NCBI GenBank assembly: GCA_963819735.1
Contig: CAWFXC010000005.1
Span: 992,001 to 1,056,000, forward strand
Direction of reading: 5' to 3'
Origin: CAWFXC01 sp963819735
Lineage (GTDB): Bacteria; Actinomycetota; Acidimicrobiia; IMCC26256; DASPTH01
DNA length: 64,000 nucleotides
The position numbers were made by a program, and so were the translations under genes. The notes under the pieces are model-generated. The model ran no database searches. It saw only the letters and a list, made by a program, of their open reading frames with translations, and was not told the DNA's origin. This document shows positions 1 through 8,473 of this stretch, in pieces. Numbering within the stretch: the first letter of the stretch is position 1; each line of letters opens with the position of its first letter.

Positions 1-887
1 AGCGTCGACACCCAGATCACGAGGGCGGCGCGGAGCCGACGGAGAACCAGGGTCACCGTGACGACGACCGCGAGGCCGAGGAGCATTTGCAGGTTCAGCG
101 ACGAATCGAAGAGGTTGGTGTTCCACCAGCTGCTCTGGATCGCCGGAACCGGCACCAACGCGCGCCAGGGTGCACACAGCACTTGCGAAAGCGCGTGCGA
201 GTCGAACGCCGTCCGCCACGCGCTGTACAGCCCGTCGGCCGGCGGTCTCACCAGGCAGATCGAGAGTGCGGCGCCCACGAGCAGGAGCGCAGCCCCGGCC
301 CGGCTGGTGCGGTCGCGGATCCTCCACGCGTCAGTGGCCGCGCGATCGGCCGCCAGCCCGAGTCCGATCGCGACGGCCAGCATCACGCCGTAGACGCTCG
401 TCAACGCCAGCAGGCCCAGGAGCCCACCGATCACGCCGCAACGTCGCGGTCGTCGCCCGGCGAGGATCAGCGCCGCGACCACGAGCAGCAGCCCGAGGGA
501 GTAGCTCCGGCTCAGGACGCCGTACTCGAACAGAGGGAAGTAACCGAGCGCGAACAGCACGCGCAGCCAGCGAGGGAACGGCGCGTGCCACGCGAACAGC
601 AGCACCGTCGCGGTCGCGATCGCCCACTGCATCCCTTGGAGTGCGAGAGTCGACGCGGTGGCGTGTGCCGGGAGCCAGAGCAGCAGGTACCACAACGGTG
701 GCTGGCCCTCGTAGCGCAGATTGTGGAGCAAGGCCCACGGCGAGGCGCTGTGGCGCACGATGGCCCAACCCTGGAGCTCGTCGCGCCACAATCCGTGGCG
801 GGCGAGCCCGAACGCAAGGAGCACCCCGAAGCACGCGGCGACGATGATCGCGAAGCGTCGGCTCCCGGCATCGCCCGCCGTGGCCAT
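1..887 (-). CDS. GT-C fold membrane glycosyltransferase (ArnT/PMT-like), C-terminus beyond the window
   Basis: A polytopic membrane protein read from ATG 887 down to the left edge without a stop, so at least 295 residues with the C-terminus missing. After a first membrane segment (about residues 12-30) comes a loop with WRDELQGW, then YEGQPPLWY, the arrangement of the acidic catalytic loop in GT39/ArnT-type transferases that use a polyprenyl-phosphate-linked sugar. Several further hydrophobic segments follow. The likely role is adding a sugar to an envelope acceptor on the outer face of the membrane. Donor and acceptor cannot be told. It is divergent from the PilZ glycosyltransferase at 1102, with a 214-base gap. 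The start is the first ATG before the conserved region and is not certain. Confidence 0.75.
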   Translation of the reverse strand, partial: MATAGDAGSRRFAIIVAACFGVLLAFGLARHGLWRDELQGWAIVRHSASPWALLHNLRYEGQPPLWYLLLWLPAHATASTLALQGMQWAIATATVLLFAWHAPFPRWLRVLFALGYFPLFEYGVLSRSYSLGLLLVVAALILAGRRPRRCGVIGGLLGLLALTSVYGVMLAVAIGLGLAADRAATDAWRIRDRTSRAGAALLLVGAALSICLVRPPADGLYSAWRTAFDSHALSQVLCAPWRALVPVPAIQSSWWNTNLFDSSLNLQMLLGLAVVVTVTLVLRRLRAALVIWVST

Positions 888-1101
888 CGATCCGGTTGAC
901 GCGTTCGACCTCGAGCCCGCATCCGGCTCGCCGCGAGCCGGCGTAGCAAGGGTGGCGCGAACCGGCGCGTCGACCAGCACGATCGACGGGCGCCCGGGAT
1001 CCATGAGTCGGTGTCGACCGGTCGCGGCGATGAGTTGAGCACGGACGCGGCGGGAACCGACAGCCGCTCAACCGCCTTCCGGGTCACGCCGATATGAGGA
1101 C

Positions 1102-3033
1102 ATGGAGGATTCGGAGCGGCGGCAGGCCCATTTCGTGACCCGGGCGGCGGCCCGGCGTTCGAAATGGTGTGATCACGAGGGCGCGATCCGCTTCGTCGCG
1201 CTGTTGGCGCTCGCGTGGGGCGCCGCCTATCTGATCTGGCGCCTGGGCTGGAGCGGTCGGGGTACGCCCGTCGCGCTCTTCGTCACCTTGATCGCGGCGG
1301 AGATGTTCGGATGGGTGAGCCTCGCGTTCTACACCTTCCTCGCGTGGCGCGTTCCGGAACCGGTGCGTCCGGCGGTGCCCGATGAACTGCCGTCGATCGA
1401 CGTGTTCGTCTGCACCTACGACGAGGCCGTCAGCGTCGTCGAGCCGACGCTGATCGGATGCCGCGCGATCGGCCTACCCCACACCACGTACCTGCTCGAC
1501 GACGGGCGTCGCCCGGAGATGGCCGAGCTCGCCGCGCGTCTCGGTGCCCTCTACATCACGCGACCCGACAACCGTCACGCCAAGGCCGGCAACATCAACC
1601 ACGCACTCGGCGCGACGAACGGTGAAGTGATCTTGTTCCTCGACGCCGACCACGTGCCCGCGCCCGACATCCTCGACGCGACCGTCGGCTACTTCACCAC
1701 GCCGGACGTCGCGCTCGTGCAGACGCCGCACGACTTCTACAACCGCGATTCGGCCCAGCACACGCAGACGGCCCGGCACGAGCAGAGTCTCTTCTACGAA
1801 GTCATCGCGCCGGGCAAGGATCGGCACAACGCGATGTTCTGGTGCGGTTCCGCCACGCTGGTGCGCCGCACCGCGCTGGAACAGCTGGGCGGGGTGCTCA
1901 CCGACACCGTCGCCGAGGACTTCCACACGACGATCGCCATGCACGCCGAGGGTTGGCACACCCGGTACCACAACGAGGTGCTGGTGCAGGGTCTGGCGCC
2001 CCACGACCTCGCCGCGTTCCTCCTCCAGCGCGCCCGGTGGGCGCGCGGCAATCTCGCGGTGTTCCGGACCCCGCAGAATCCGTTGACGTGTCCGGGCCTT
2101 TCCCGCAGTCAGCGGATCAGCTACTTCGCGTCGCTGGCCAACTACTTCAGTGGGCTGCAGCGGCTCGTCCTGCTGCTCGTGCTCACGTGGACGCTCGCCA
2201 CCGGGCGGCTCCCGATGCACGCGTCGATCACCACGCTGCTGGTGATGTGGTTGCCGTGGTCGGTCCTCGCGCTGGTGGCGACCAATGCACTGGGGCGAGG
2301 CGCCCTCGGCGCACTCGACTCGACCCGCTACGGGCTCATGACCATGGGCATCTACATCCGGGGGATCCTGGCGTTGTTCGGCGCGCAGGGGGCCAAGTTC
2401 CTCGTGACCCCGAAGGAGGGCGTCGACGAAGGCGGGTTGCGGGTCTTGCGGATGCTGGGCCTCGTCACCACGATGGGAGCCGTCGTGCTCGTAGCGTGGA
2501 CCGCACGGATGCTCGCCGCGGTTGGTGTCATCTCAATGCCGGGCATGCCGCCGTTGGCGGCCGCGATCACGTTGCTGCTCGGGGTCTGGGAGCTCTGCTG
2601 TATCGGCGCGGTGCTCGGCAAACTGGCCCGGCGGCGTCAGCTCCGACGGCAGTACCGGTTCCCGGTGCAGTTGCAGGCGCGGATCGCCCGGACGTCGACG
2701 ATCGTGCCGGTCCTCGACATCACGCCGAGCGGACTCTCGTTCTCGTCTCCGCTGGCCGTCGATCCGGGTGTGCGCCTCGAGCTCCTGAGCCGGATCCCGG
2801 ACGCGACCGGAGAGTTGCGGGAGGTGGTGCTTCCGTCGGTGGTGCAGTCCTGCCGGCGGGCGTTCGATGATCCCCAGTACCGCATCGGCTGTCGCCTCGT
2901 GCTCGACGACGAAGCGACGTACGAGCTCCTGGTCGAGTTCTGCTTCGTGGTGCAGCCGGAGTTGTTCGGGAGCCGCCGCGTGGCACGACCCGCGCGTGCC
3001 GACGCGTTCGTGCCGAGGCGGCTGCACGCGTAA
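1102..3033 (+). CDS. Cellulose-synthase-like GT2 glycosyltransferase with C-terminal PilZ domain
   Basis: A 643-residue processive family 2 glycosyltransferase resembling BcsA. Two membrane segments lie near residues 30-80. The cytoplasmic catalytic domain shows DDG (133-135), HAKAGNINHAL, DADH (181-184), AED (271-273) and QRARW (309-313). Several membrane segments follow, and a PilZ domain ends the protein with an RRQYR arginine motif and DITPSG. Those PilZ motifs bind c-di-GMP in the known family, so polymer synthesis is probably switched on by c-di-GMP. No BcsB, BcsC or cellulase partner lies nearby, so the polymer need not be cellulose. The ATG follows a weak TGAGGA. Confidence 0.9.
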   Translation: MEDSERRQAHFVTRAAARRSKWCDHEGAIRFVALLALAWGAAYLIWRLGWSGRGTPVALFVTLIAAEMFGWVSLAFYTFLAWRVPEPVRPAVPDELPSIDVFVCTYDEAVSVVEPTLIGCRAIGLPHTTYLLDDGRRPEMAELAARLGALYITRPDNRHAKAGNINHALGATNGEVILFLDADHVPAPDILDATVGYFTTPDVALVQTPHDFYNRDSAQHTQTARHEQSLFYEVIAPGKDRHNAMFWCGSATLVRRTALEQLGGVLTDTVAEDFHTTIAMHAEGWHTRYHNEVLVQGLAPHDLAAFLLQRARWARGNLAVFRTPQNPLTCPGLSRSQRISYFASLANYFSGLQRLVLLLVLTWTLATGRLPMHASITTLLVMWLPWSVLALVATNALGRGALGALDSTRYGLMTMGIYIRGILALFGAQGAKFLVTPKEGVDEGGLRVLRMLGLVTTMGAVVLVAWTARMLAAVGVISMPGMPPLAAAITLLLGVWELCCIGAVLGKLARRRQLRRQYRFPVQLQARIARTSTIVPVLDITPSGLSFSSPLAVDPGVRLELLSRIPDATGELREVVLPSVVQSCRRAFDDPQYRIGCRLVLDDEATYELLVEFCFVVQPELFGSRRVARPARADAFVPRRLHA

Positions 3034-3153
3034 CCGCGGCCGCCCCGTGTGCGACTGCCGACCATTGGGCCGTGAGCGTGGCTCCTCCGCGCACCGGTAG
3101 GTATGGTCCACGCCGATGTGGAGTGGAGACCTCCCGGAAGTCGCGCCGGGGCC

Positions 3154-4176
3154 ATGACCGACGCCCCCTGGCCGCCCGAGCGACGGCCGTCCGCACCAGC
3201 AGCGCCGAGTTCACCGCCGAATCCGCCGGCGCCCCCGGCCGGGCCTGTACCCCCGGCGGACGGGTCACCGCCGGGCGGACCGACGCGACGCGAACGGCTC
3301 AAGGCCGAGCAGGCGCGGGCGACGGCCAGGGTCGAGAGCACCCGCCGGCGCCTTGAGGCGGCGCGCCCACGCTCGCCGATGATCGACGCCGGGTTCCAGG
3401 CGTTCGAACGCGACGTGGCCGCCGGCGGCGGAGTCCTCGCGGGCGCGCTGGCGTTCCGGGTCTTCCTGTTCCTGGTGCCCTACGTGTTCGTGTTCGTCAC
3501 CGCGTTCGGAGTGGGGGCGAGCGCCGCCGACAAGGACCCCGGCACCCTGGCCCGCAACGCGGGCATCGGTGGACTGGTGGCCAAGGCCGTTGGGTCGACG
3601 GGAGATCTGTCGCTCGGCTCACGCATCGCGGCGCTGTTCGTCGCGACGTTCGCGCTGGTTCTCGCCACGAGGGCATTGGTGAAGGTGTTGCGTATCGTGC
3701 ACGCACTCATCTGGCGGACGCGCGCCGGGAAGACTCCGAGGGCGACCCGCGCCGCGCTCGTACTGATCGGGCTCGTCACCGCCGCGATGGTGGTGTCGGC
3801 GCTCATCGGCGAGCTACGGGGCCGCTCGTTTGTACTCGGGTTGATCGCGACGCTGCTGTTCGTCGCAGTGCCGTTCGTCGCGTGGTTGTTCGTTTCCACC
3901 TACCTGCCGCATCCTGACGACGTGCCGCTCTCCGCATTGGTGCCGGGCGCCGCGTTCTTCGGCCTCGGTGTCGAAGCCATGCACGTGATCACCGTCTACT
4001 GGATCGCCCGCGTGGTCGAGAGCAAGACCGATACGTACGGCGCGATCGGCTTTGCCCTCGGGTTGCTCCTCTGGGCCTACATCTTCGGCCGGCTGATCAC
4101 GACCGCAGCCGTCATCAACGAGACCCTGTGGTCGCGATCCCAGGAAGAGACGGAACGGGCGCGCCGCGGCGCTTAA
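3154..4176 (+). CDS. YihY/BrkB-like inner-membrane protein
   Basis: About 340 residues from ATG 3154. The first 60 or so are a Pro/Ala-rich disordered stretch, followed by a charged helix and then about six membrane segments in the YihY/BrkB (former RNase BN) pattern. The family is widespread but its function is not settled; transport or envelope maintenance is suggested. Two in-frame upstream starts exist (ATG 3103 and GTG 3118). A TATGGT hexamer at 3101-3106 could make 3118 a leaderless start, so the N-terminus is uncertain. The TAA stop overlaps the stop of the convergent antiporter within a shared TTAA. Confidence 0.8.
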   Translation: MTDAPWPPERRPSAPAAPSSPPNPPAPPAGPVPPADGSPPGGPTRRERLKAEQARATARVESTRRRLEAARPRSPMIDAGFQAFERDVAAGGGVLAGALAFRVFLFLVPYVFVFVTAFGVGASAADKDPGTLARNAGIGGLVAKAVGSTGDLSLGSRIAALFVATFALVLATRALVKVLRIVHALIWRTRAGKTPRATRAALVLIGLVTAAMVVSALIGELRGRSFVLGLIATLLFVAVPFVAWLFVSTYLPHPDDVPLSALVPGAAFFGLGVEAMHVITVYWIARVVESKTDTYGAIGFALGLLLWAYIFGRLITTAAVINETLWSRSQEETERARRGA

Positions 4177-5355
4177 GGCCCTTCGCGCAGCACGCGGGCG
4201 GGGATGAGTCGCTTCATCCGCGACGATTGGGCGGCGAGAATCGGGGCGCCGAGCGCGAGCACCAGCACATAGACCGCGACGAAGGGGACGACGCGCTGGT
4301 CGAGCCCGGCCTCCGCTCCGAGCGCGGCGATGATCAGCGAGAAATCACCCCGGGCGAGGATGGTGGTGGCCAGGTTGGTCGTGGCCCCTCGATCGAGGCG
4401 CTCGCGGCGGCCGACCAGCACAGCCGCCACGAGGTTGACGACCACGGTGACGGCGACGGCGATGGCGATCGGGCCCGCGACCGAGGCCACGTCGCCCGGA
4501 TCGACGGTGAGCCCGAACGTGAAGGAGAAGAGGGCGGCGAAGGTGTCGCGCAACGGGAGAACGAGGGTGCGCACCCGCGGCGCCACGCTCCCCTCGGCGA
4601 TCACCAGGCCGATCATGAATGCGCCGATCGCGTCCGACACCCGGAGTTCCTCCGCGATCCCTGCCACCAGCACGGCCAGGCCGACGAAGCAGATCGTCAG
4701 CAGTTCGTCCTGCTCGGCGCCGATCATCCGGCCGATGACCTCGGCGCCGTACCGGGCGATCAACGCGACCCGGATGAGGAACCCGAACGCCTTGGCGAAC
4801 GACAGGAGCGCGTCGCCGACGCCGCTCGACTGATCGAGCACGGGCTGCAACACCGCGAGGTACACCGCGAGGAAGAGGTCCTCGACCACGACGATTGCGA
4901 GCACCAGTCGCGTCTCGGGGTTCCCGAGGCGGCGCATCTCGACCAGGATCTTGGTGACGATGGCGGAGGAGGAGATCCCCACCGCCCCGGCGATCACGAG
5001 CGCTTCGCGGTTCCCCCAGCCGAGCCCGAAGCCCACCGCGAGGCCGGACCCGATGTTCAGCGCCAGGTACAACGCGCCGCCGTCGCCAACCGGCGCCCAC
5101 CCGAGGTGAGCTCACCGATCGAGAACTCGAGGCCGAGGTAGAACAGCAGGAAGACCAGACGGAGCGTGGCGAGCAGTTCGAAGTCGGCCGGATGGTGCAC
5201 CAGTTCGATCCCCGGTGTGTTGGGACCGAACAAGAGCCCGGCGATCATGAACAGCGGGATCGTATCGGCAGGCCGATCCGGCGCCCGGCGCGCGCCAGCA
5301 GGCCCGCGGCGAGCAGCGAAGCGCCGAGTGCGATCAGGACGTCGCGCGCGTTCAC
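4173..5355 (-). CDS. CPA2 family cation:proton antiporter (KefB-like membrane domain), two frame breaks as read
   Basis: A monovalent cation:proton antiporter-2 membrane domain of about 394 residues if both breaks are repaired. The parts read, in order: GTG 5355 giving an N-terminal helix ending GRRIGLP; a middle part with IAGLLFGPNTPG and LGLEFSIGEL; then the main part with GISSSAIVTKIL. The frame changes near 5264-5271 and again near 5073-5085, each equal to losing one base (or gaining two). All three pieces remain conserved, so this is either a fresh pseudogene or two read errors. There is no C-terminal RCK/TrkA domain. It starts 9 bases after the stop of the 142-residue membrane protein upstream, so the two are probably one operon. 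Confidence 0.75.
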
Positions 5356-5364
5356 GCTCGTCGA

Positions 5365-5793
5365 TCAGCGAAAGCTGGGCACGAACTCTCCCGACTCGAT
5401 GCGCGAGACGACGGCGTCAGGGACAACCAGTCGCCAGCCATCAGCCTCGAGTTTCGCCCGCGAGACCGCGACCGTGCCACCGTCGACACCCCCGCTGGAG
5501 AACGCGAAGACCCAATCCGAGCCCTGATCGATCACGTCGAGCGTGGTCGCGCTCGAACCGGCAGGGACGGTGTCGAGGATCAGTCGAGGGGCGTCGGCGT
5601 CGCCGCGGACGGAGACGTTCAGCGGAATTCGGCTGTCGTTGACCACGGTGACACGCGGGACGGTGTCGGGATTGCGGAGCGCCAGGGTCATCCCGAAGCA
5701 CAGCAGCGCGCCGATGGCGACGAGGATGACGGTGGTCGGTCCGGCGAGAGAACGCTTGGGCGCGTAGGGGCGCGCCAGGGTGGTCTGGGTCAT
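5365..5793 (-). CDS. Single-pass membrane protein with extracytoplasmic domain, unknown function
   Basis: 142 residues from ATG 5793, preceded by a good GAAGGGG Shine-Dalgarno. A short basic cytoplasmic N-terminus leads to one membrane helix (about residues 18-38), followed by a roughly 100-residue beta-rich domain predicted to lie outside. I do not recognise the family. Its stop is 9 bases before the start of the CPA2 antiporter, so the two are likely co-transcribed. A role as accessory or sensor for the antiporter is a guess from position only. Confidence 0.75.
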   Translation of the reverse strand: MTQTTLARPYAPKRSLAGPTTVILVAIGALLCFGMTLALRNPDTVPRVTVVNDSRIPLNVSVRGDADAPRLILDTVPAGSSATTLDVIDQGSDWVFAFSSGGVDGGTVAVSRAKLEADGWRLVVPDAVVSRIESGEFVPSFR

Positions 5794-5840
5794 GAGAACC
5801 CCTTCCGGCTCGGCGCGCGGATCACCTCCGCGCGCGCTCG

Positions 5841-6203
5841 TCAAAACGAACGGACGAGAGTCGGGAGTGCGGGCGGAGCGCGGGGACGGGCGCCGGCGCG
5901 GCGGAACGACGGCCGGCGAGTGCGGTGATGGTGCAGGACGACCCACCACGCCAGCAGCAGGAGCAACGCGACACCGTCGACGACGCCGAGGACGTCGACC
6001 CGACGCGTTTCGCTCTCGCGATCGAGTTGCTCGTGTCCCCGGGGGGCGGCGTCGAGCGCCGGGAGATCGGAGAACGCGTGGCCGGTGACGGACTCCGTGC
6101 CCCGGTGTTCGGGGAGCAGGCGATTCGCAGCGCGCTGCCCGGCGCCGGCGCCCGTCGTGAGGCCGACGGCGAGGAGCGCGAGAGCGATGGCCCGGTACCG
6201 CAA
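5841..6203 (-). CDS. Small secreted or membrane-anchored hypothetical protein
   Basis: 120 residues from a TTG start. The N-terminus looks like a signal peptide (hydrophobic run about residues 4-22). A polar middle precedes a second hydrophobic helix (VDGVALLLLLAWWVVL), then a basic tail. No family recognised. The hydrophobic pattern on this strand makes a real gene more likely than a chance frame, but neither the start nor the coding status is secure. It lies between hup and the small membrane protein on the same strand. Confidence 0.45.
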   Translation of the reverse strand: MRYRAIALALLAVGLTTGAGAGQRAANRLLPEHRGTESVTGHAFSDLPALDAAPRGHEQLDRESETRRVDVLGVVDGVALLLLLAWWVVLHHHRTRRPSFRRAGARPRAPPALPTLVRSF

Positions 6204-6275
6204 GGCACCAGTCTTACCGATCAGAAGCGGGGCGACCCGATGCGGGCCGCCCCACGACGATCTAACGGGGACGAT

Positions 6276-6767
6276 CTAACGCGTGGTCTTCTTCGCCGGT
6301 GCCTTCTTGGCGACCGTCTTCTTCGCAACCGTCTTCTTGGCGACAGCCTTCTTCGCGGGCGCCTTCTTGGCCACGGCCTTCTTGGCCGGTGCGGCCTTCT
6401 TCGCGGGCGCCTTCTTGACGACGGCCTTCTTGGCCGGTGCGGCCTTCTTCGCGGGCGCCTTCTTGGCGACGGTCTTCTTGGCCGGCACCTTGCCCGACAG
6501 CACCGCATCCTTGAATGCCTTCAGCGGTGTGACCCGTGCGCGCCGGGAGGCCTTGATCTTGATCTGCTCGCCGGTCTGCGGGTTGCGACCCAGACGCGCG
6601 GCCCGGTCGACCCGGGCGAACTTGGCGAAGCCACTGATGACGACCGCCTCGCCCTTGGAAACCGACTCGGTGATCGTGTCGATGACGGCCTGCAGGCTGG
6701 CCTCGGCCGAACGCTTGTCGGTGTCGAGCCGTTCTGCGAGCGCGGCGATGAGGTCTCTACGGTTCAT
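6276..6767 (-). CDS. hup: HU-type nucleoid protein with long Lys/Ala-rich C-terminal tail
   Basis: 163 residues from ATG 6767 with an AGGAG Shine-Dalgarno. Residues 1-90 are a standard HU/IHF domain: MNRRDLIAAL start, GFAKF turn, and the DNA-binding arm around GRNPQTGEQIKIKASRRARV. From about residue 94 the protein becomes a basic tail built from repeated PAKKA and VAKKT blocks, as in mycobacterial HupB. It packages and bends DNA, and the tail resembles that of eukaryotic histone H1. A single gene, convergent with nothing and divergent from aquaporin. Confidence 0.95.
   Translation of the reverse strand: MNRRDLIAALAERLDTDKRSAEASLQAVIDTITESVSKGEAVVISGFAKFARVDRAARLGRNPQTGEQIKIKASRRARVTPLKAFKDAVLSGKVPAKKTVAKKAPAKKAAPAKKAVVKKAPAKKAAPAKKAVAKKAPAKKAVAKKTVAKKTVAKKAPAKKTTR
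6279..6488 (-). repeat. Repeat-coding tail of the HU gene
   Basis: Degenerate repeats encoding AKKA/AKKT/PAKK units, about 70 codons, within hup. The near-identical units (for example the block read twice as KKAPAKKAAPAKKAV) make this stretch prone to length change by slippage or recombination and to assembly error. Confidence 0.85.
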
Positions 6768-6957
6768 GTGAGCTCCTGCTCTGGGGAACGTGGGGGGTCG
6801 AGCGGCGAGAAGCATGCCACTCGAAGCGGCCCGGAGCATGCATCGTGGCCTAATTGGCCCGGTCGCGCTGCTTGTGGTCCGCGCGCGTGACGCGCCAACC
6901 TGTCACCATCTGCGGTCGCGGAATTCGAACCTGCGAGATGAAATCGGGAGGGATGCC

Positions 6958-7689
6958 ATGAGCAAGCACGCGCGAATTTTCGTCGCCGAGTTGATCGGCA
7001 CCATGATCCTCATCCTCGGAGGGCCGGGCGCGGCGATCTTCTCGCACTTCGTCGGGGTCAACATCGGCCCCCTGGGCGTCGCACTCGCATTCGGGCTCAG
7101 CCTGCTCGTGGCGGCATACCTGTTCGGCCACATCTCGGGGTGTCACATCAACCCTGCGGTCACCGTCGGCATGTGGGCGTTGAAGCGCACGGAAGGTCAC
7201 GACGTTCCCTGGTACATCGGTGGGCAGATCATCGGTGCCGCGCTCGGCGCGGTCGTGATCTGGGGAATCATCGAAGCCGGCAACAACACCGGCACCGGTC
7301 AGGTCCAGAAGCTCACGCGCCAAGCCCTCTTCAGCAGCGCGTCGAACGGATACGGCAGCCACTCGCCGGGTCACTTCGATCTCGGTGCGGTGATCATCAC
7401 CGAGATCGTGTTCACCGCGCTCTTCATCCTCGTGATCGCAGGGACCACGCGCGCGTCGGCGATCGCCGGCTTCGCTGGGATCCCGATCGGGCTCATGCTC
7501 GCGCTGATCCACTTCGTGACGATCCCGATCGACAACACGTCCGTGAACCCGGCTCGGAGTTTCGCCACCGCGATCTTCGGCCAGAGCTGGGGCTGGGAGC
7601 AGTTGTGGGTGTTCATCGTCTTCCCGCTCATCGGTGGCCTCATCGGCGCCGTGATCTGGCGGTTCATCACCACGCCCGAAGAGGGCTGA
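6958..7689 (+). CDS. aqpZ: Aquaporin Z-type water channel
   Basis: 243 residues from ATG 6958 with a GGGAGGG Shine-Dalgarno. A six-helix MIP channel with both NPA boxes: HINPAVT after helix 2 and TSVNPARS after helix 5. The selectivity-filter residues match AqpZ rather than GlpF: a Phe in the VALAFGL helix, His in LALIHFVTIP, and Thr and Arg in the second NPA region. It should therefore pass water, not glycerol. A hairpin at 7735-7755 probably ends its transcript. A longer frame upstream exists but the ribosome site supports 6958. Confidence 0.93.
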   Translation: MSKHARIFVAELIGTMILILGGPGAAIFSHFVGVNIGPLGVALAFGLSLLVAAYLFGHISGCHINPAVTVGMWALKRTEGHDVPWYIGGQIIGAALGAVVIWGIIEAGNNTGTGQVQKLTRQALFSSASNGYGSHSPGHFDLGAVIITEIVFTALFILVIAGTTRASAIAGFAGIPIGLMLALIHFVTIPIDNTSVNPARSFATAIFGQSWGWEQLWVFIVFPLIGGLIGAVIWRFITTPEEG

Positions 7690-7734
7690 CCCCGACGTCG
7701 ACGCGGAGGCCGCTGGGAAGCCCCTGAGTGTCCC

Positions 7735-7755
7735 GAGCCCGCACCCAGCGGGCTC
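7735..7755 (+). terminator. Hairpin after aqpZ
   Basis: Perfect 8-bp stem (gagcccgc / gcgggctc) with a 5-base loop, 46 bases after the aqpZ stop and 38 before the next start. There is no T-run, as is usual for GC-rich actinobacterial terminators. It could also lie in the leader of the response-regulator gene. Confidence 0.5.
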
Positions 7756-7792
7756 ACAGCCTGCTCTCAAGTTTGTGTGCGACGGTGGGCAC

Positions 7793-8473
7793 ATGGCGGG
7801 TGAACGGCTCCTCCTCGTCGACGACGAGGACAACCTGCGGTCGATGCTCGAGGCCGCGTTGCGGTACGAGGGTTTCGAGGTGCACGCGGCGGCGACCGGG
7901 CGTGACGCGCTCGACGCCGTCGACGAGAAGACCCCGGACCTCATCGTGCTCGACGTGATGCTCCCGGACCTCGACGGCTTCGAGGTGTGCCGACGGTTGC
8001 GCAACGACGGCGTCCGGACGCCGGTGCTGTTCCTCACCGCGCGCGACGCGACCGACGACAAGGTGCGCGGCCTGACCCTCGGTGGCGACGACTACCTCGT
8101 GAAGCCCTTCAGCCTCGACGAGCTGGTCGCCCGCATCGGCGCGGTCCTGCGGCGGTCCGGGCTCGTGCGGGCGGGCGCGGTGCTCCGCTGTGCCGACCTC
8201 GAGATGGACGACGACGCGCACGTCGTGCGTCGCGCGGGTGTCGAGGTGCCACTGTCGCCCACCGAGTACAACCTGTTGCGCTTCCTGCTCGCGAACCAGG
8301 GACGGGTGCTGTCGAAGCCCCAGATCCTCGATCACGTGTGGCAGTACGACTTCGGTGGCGACGGCGGCGTCGTGGAGACCTACATCGGCTACCTCCGCAA
8401 GAAGATCGACGCGAACGAGCCGCGGCTGATCCAGACCGTTCGCGGCTTCGGGTACGCGCTCCGGGAACGCTAA
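7793..8473 (+). CDS. OmpR/PhoB-family response regulator
   Basis: 226 residues from ATG 7793. An N-terminal receiver domain (acidic pair DDED near residue 10, phosphorylated Asp about 54 in IVLDVMLPD, Lys in YLVKPFS) is followed by a winged-helix DNA-binding domain ending ETYIGYLRKKID and TVRGFGYALRER. It controls transcription when phosphorylated by the kinase that starts on the very next base. The pair resembles the mycobacterial TcrXY/TrcRS/MprAB group, but the signal is not deducible. A GTG at 7775 is an alternative start. Confidence 0.93.
   Translation: MAGERLLLVDDEDNLRSMLEAALRYEGFEVHAAATGRDALDAVDEKTPDLIVLDVMLPDLDGFEVCRRLRNDGVRTPVLFLTARDATDDKVRGLTLGGDDYLVKPFSLDELVARIGAVLRRSGLVRAGAVLRCADLEMDDDAHVVRRAGVEVPLSPTEYNLLRFLLANQGRVLSKPQILDHVWQYDFGGDGGVVETYIGYLRKKIDANEPRLIQTVRGFGYALRER

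Noticed and set aside
87..899. Plus-strand frame of 270 codons opposite the GT-C glycosyltransferase
   Set aside because: Arg/Gln-rich shadow; the minus strand shows membrane helices and glycosyltransferase motifs.
6918..6940. ATTCGAACC upstream of aqpZ, another T-arm-like string
   Set aside because: No cloverleaf can be folded from the flanks.
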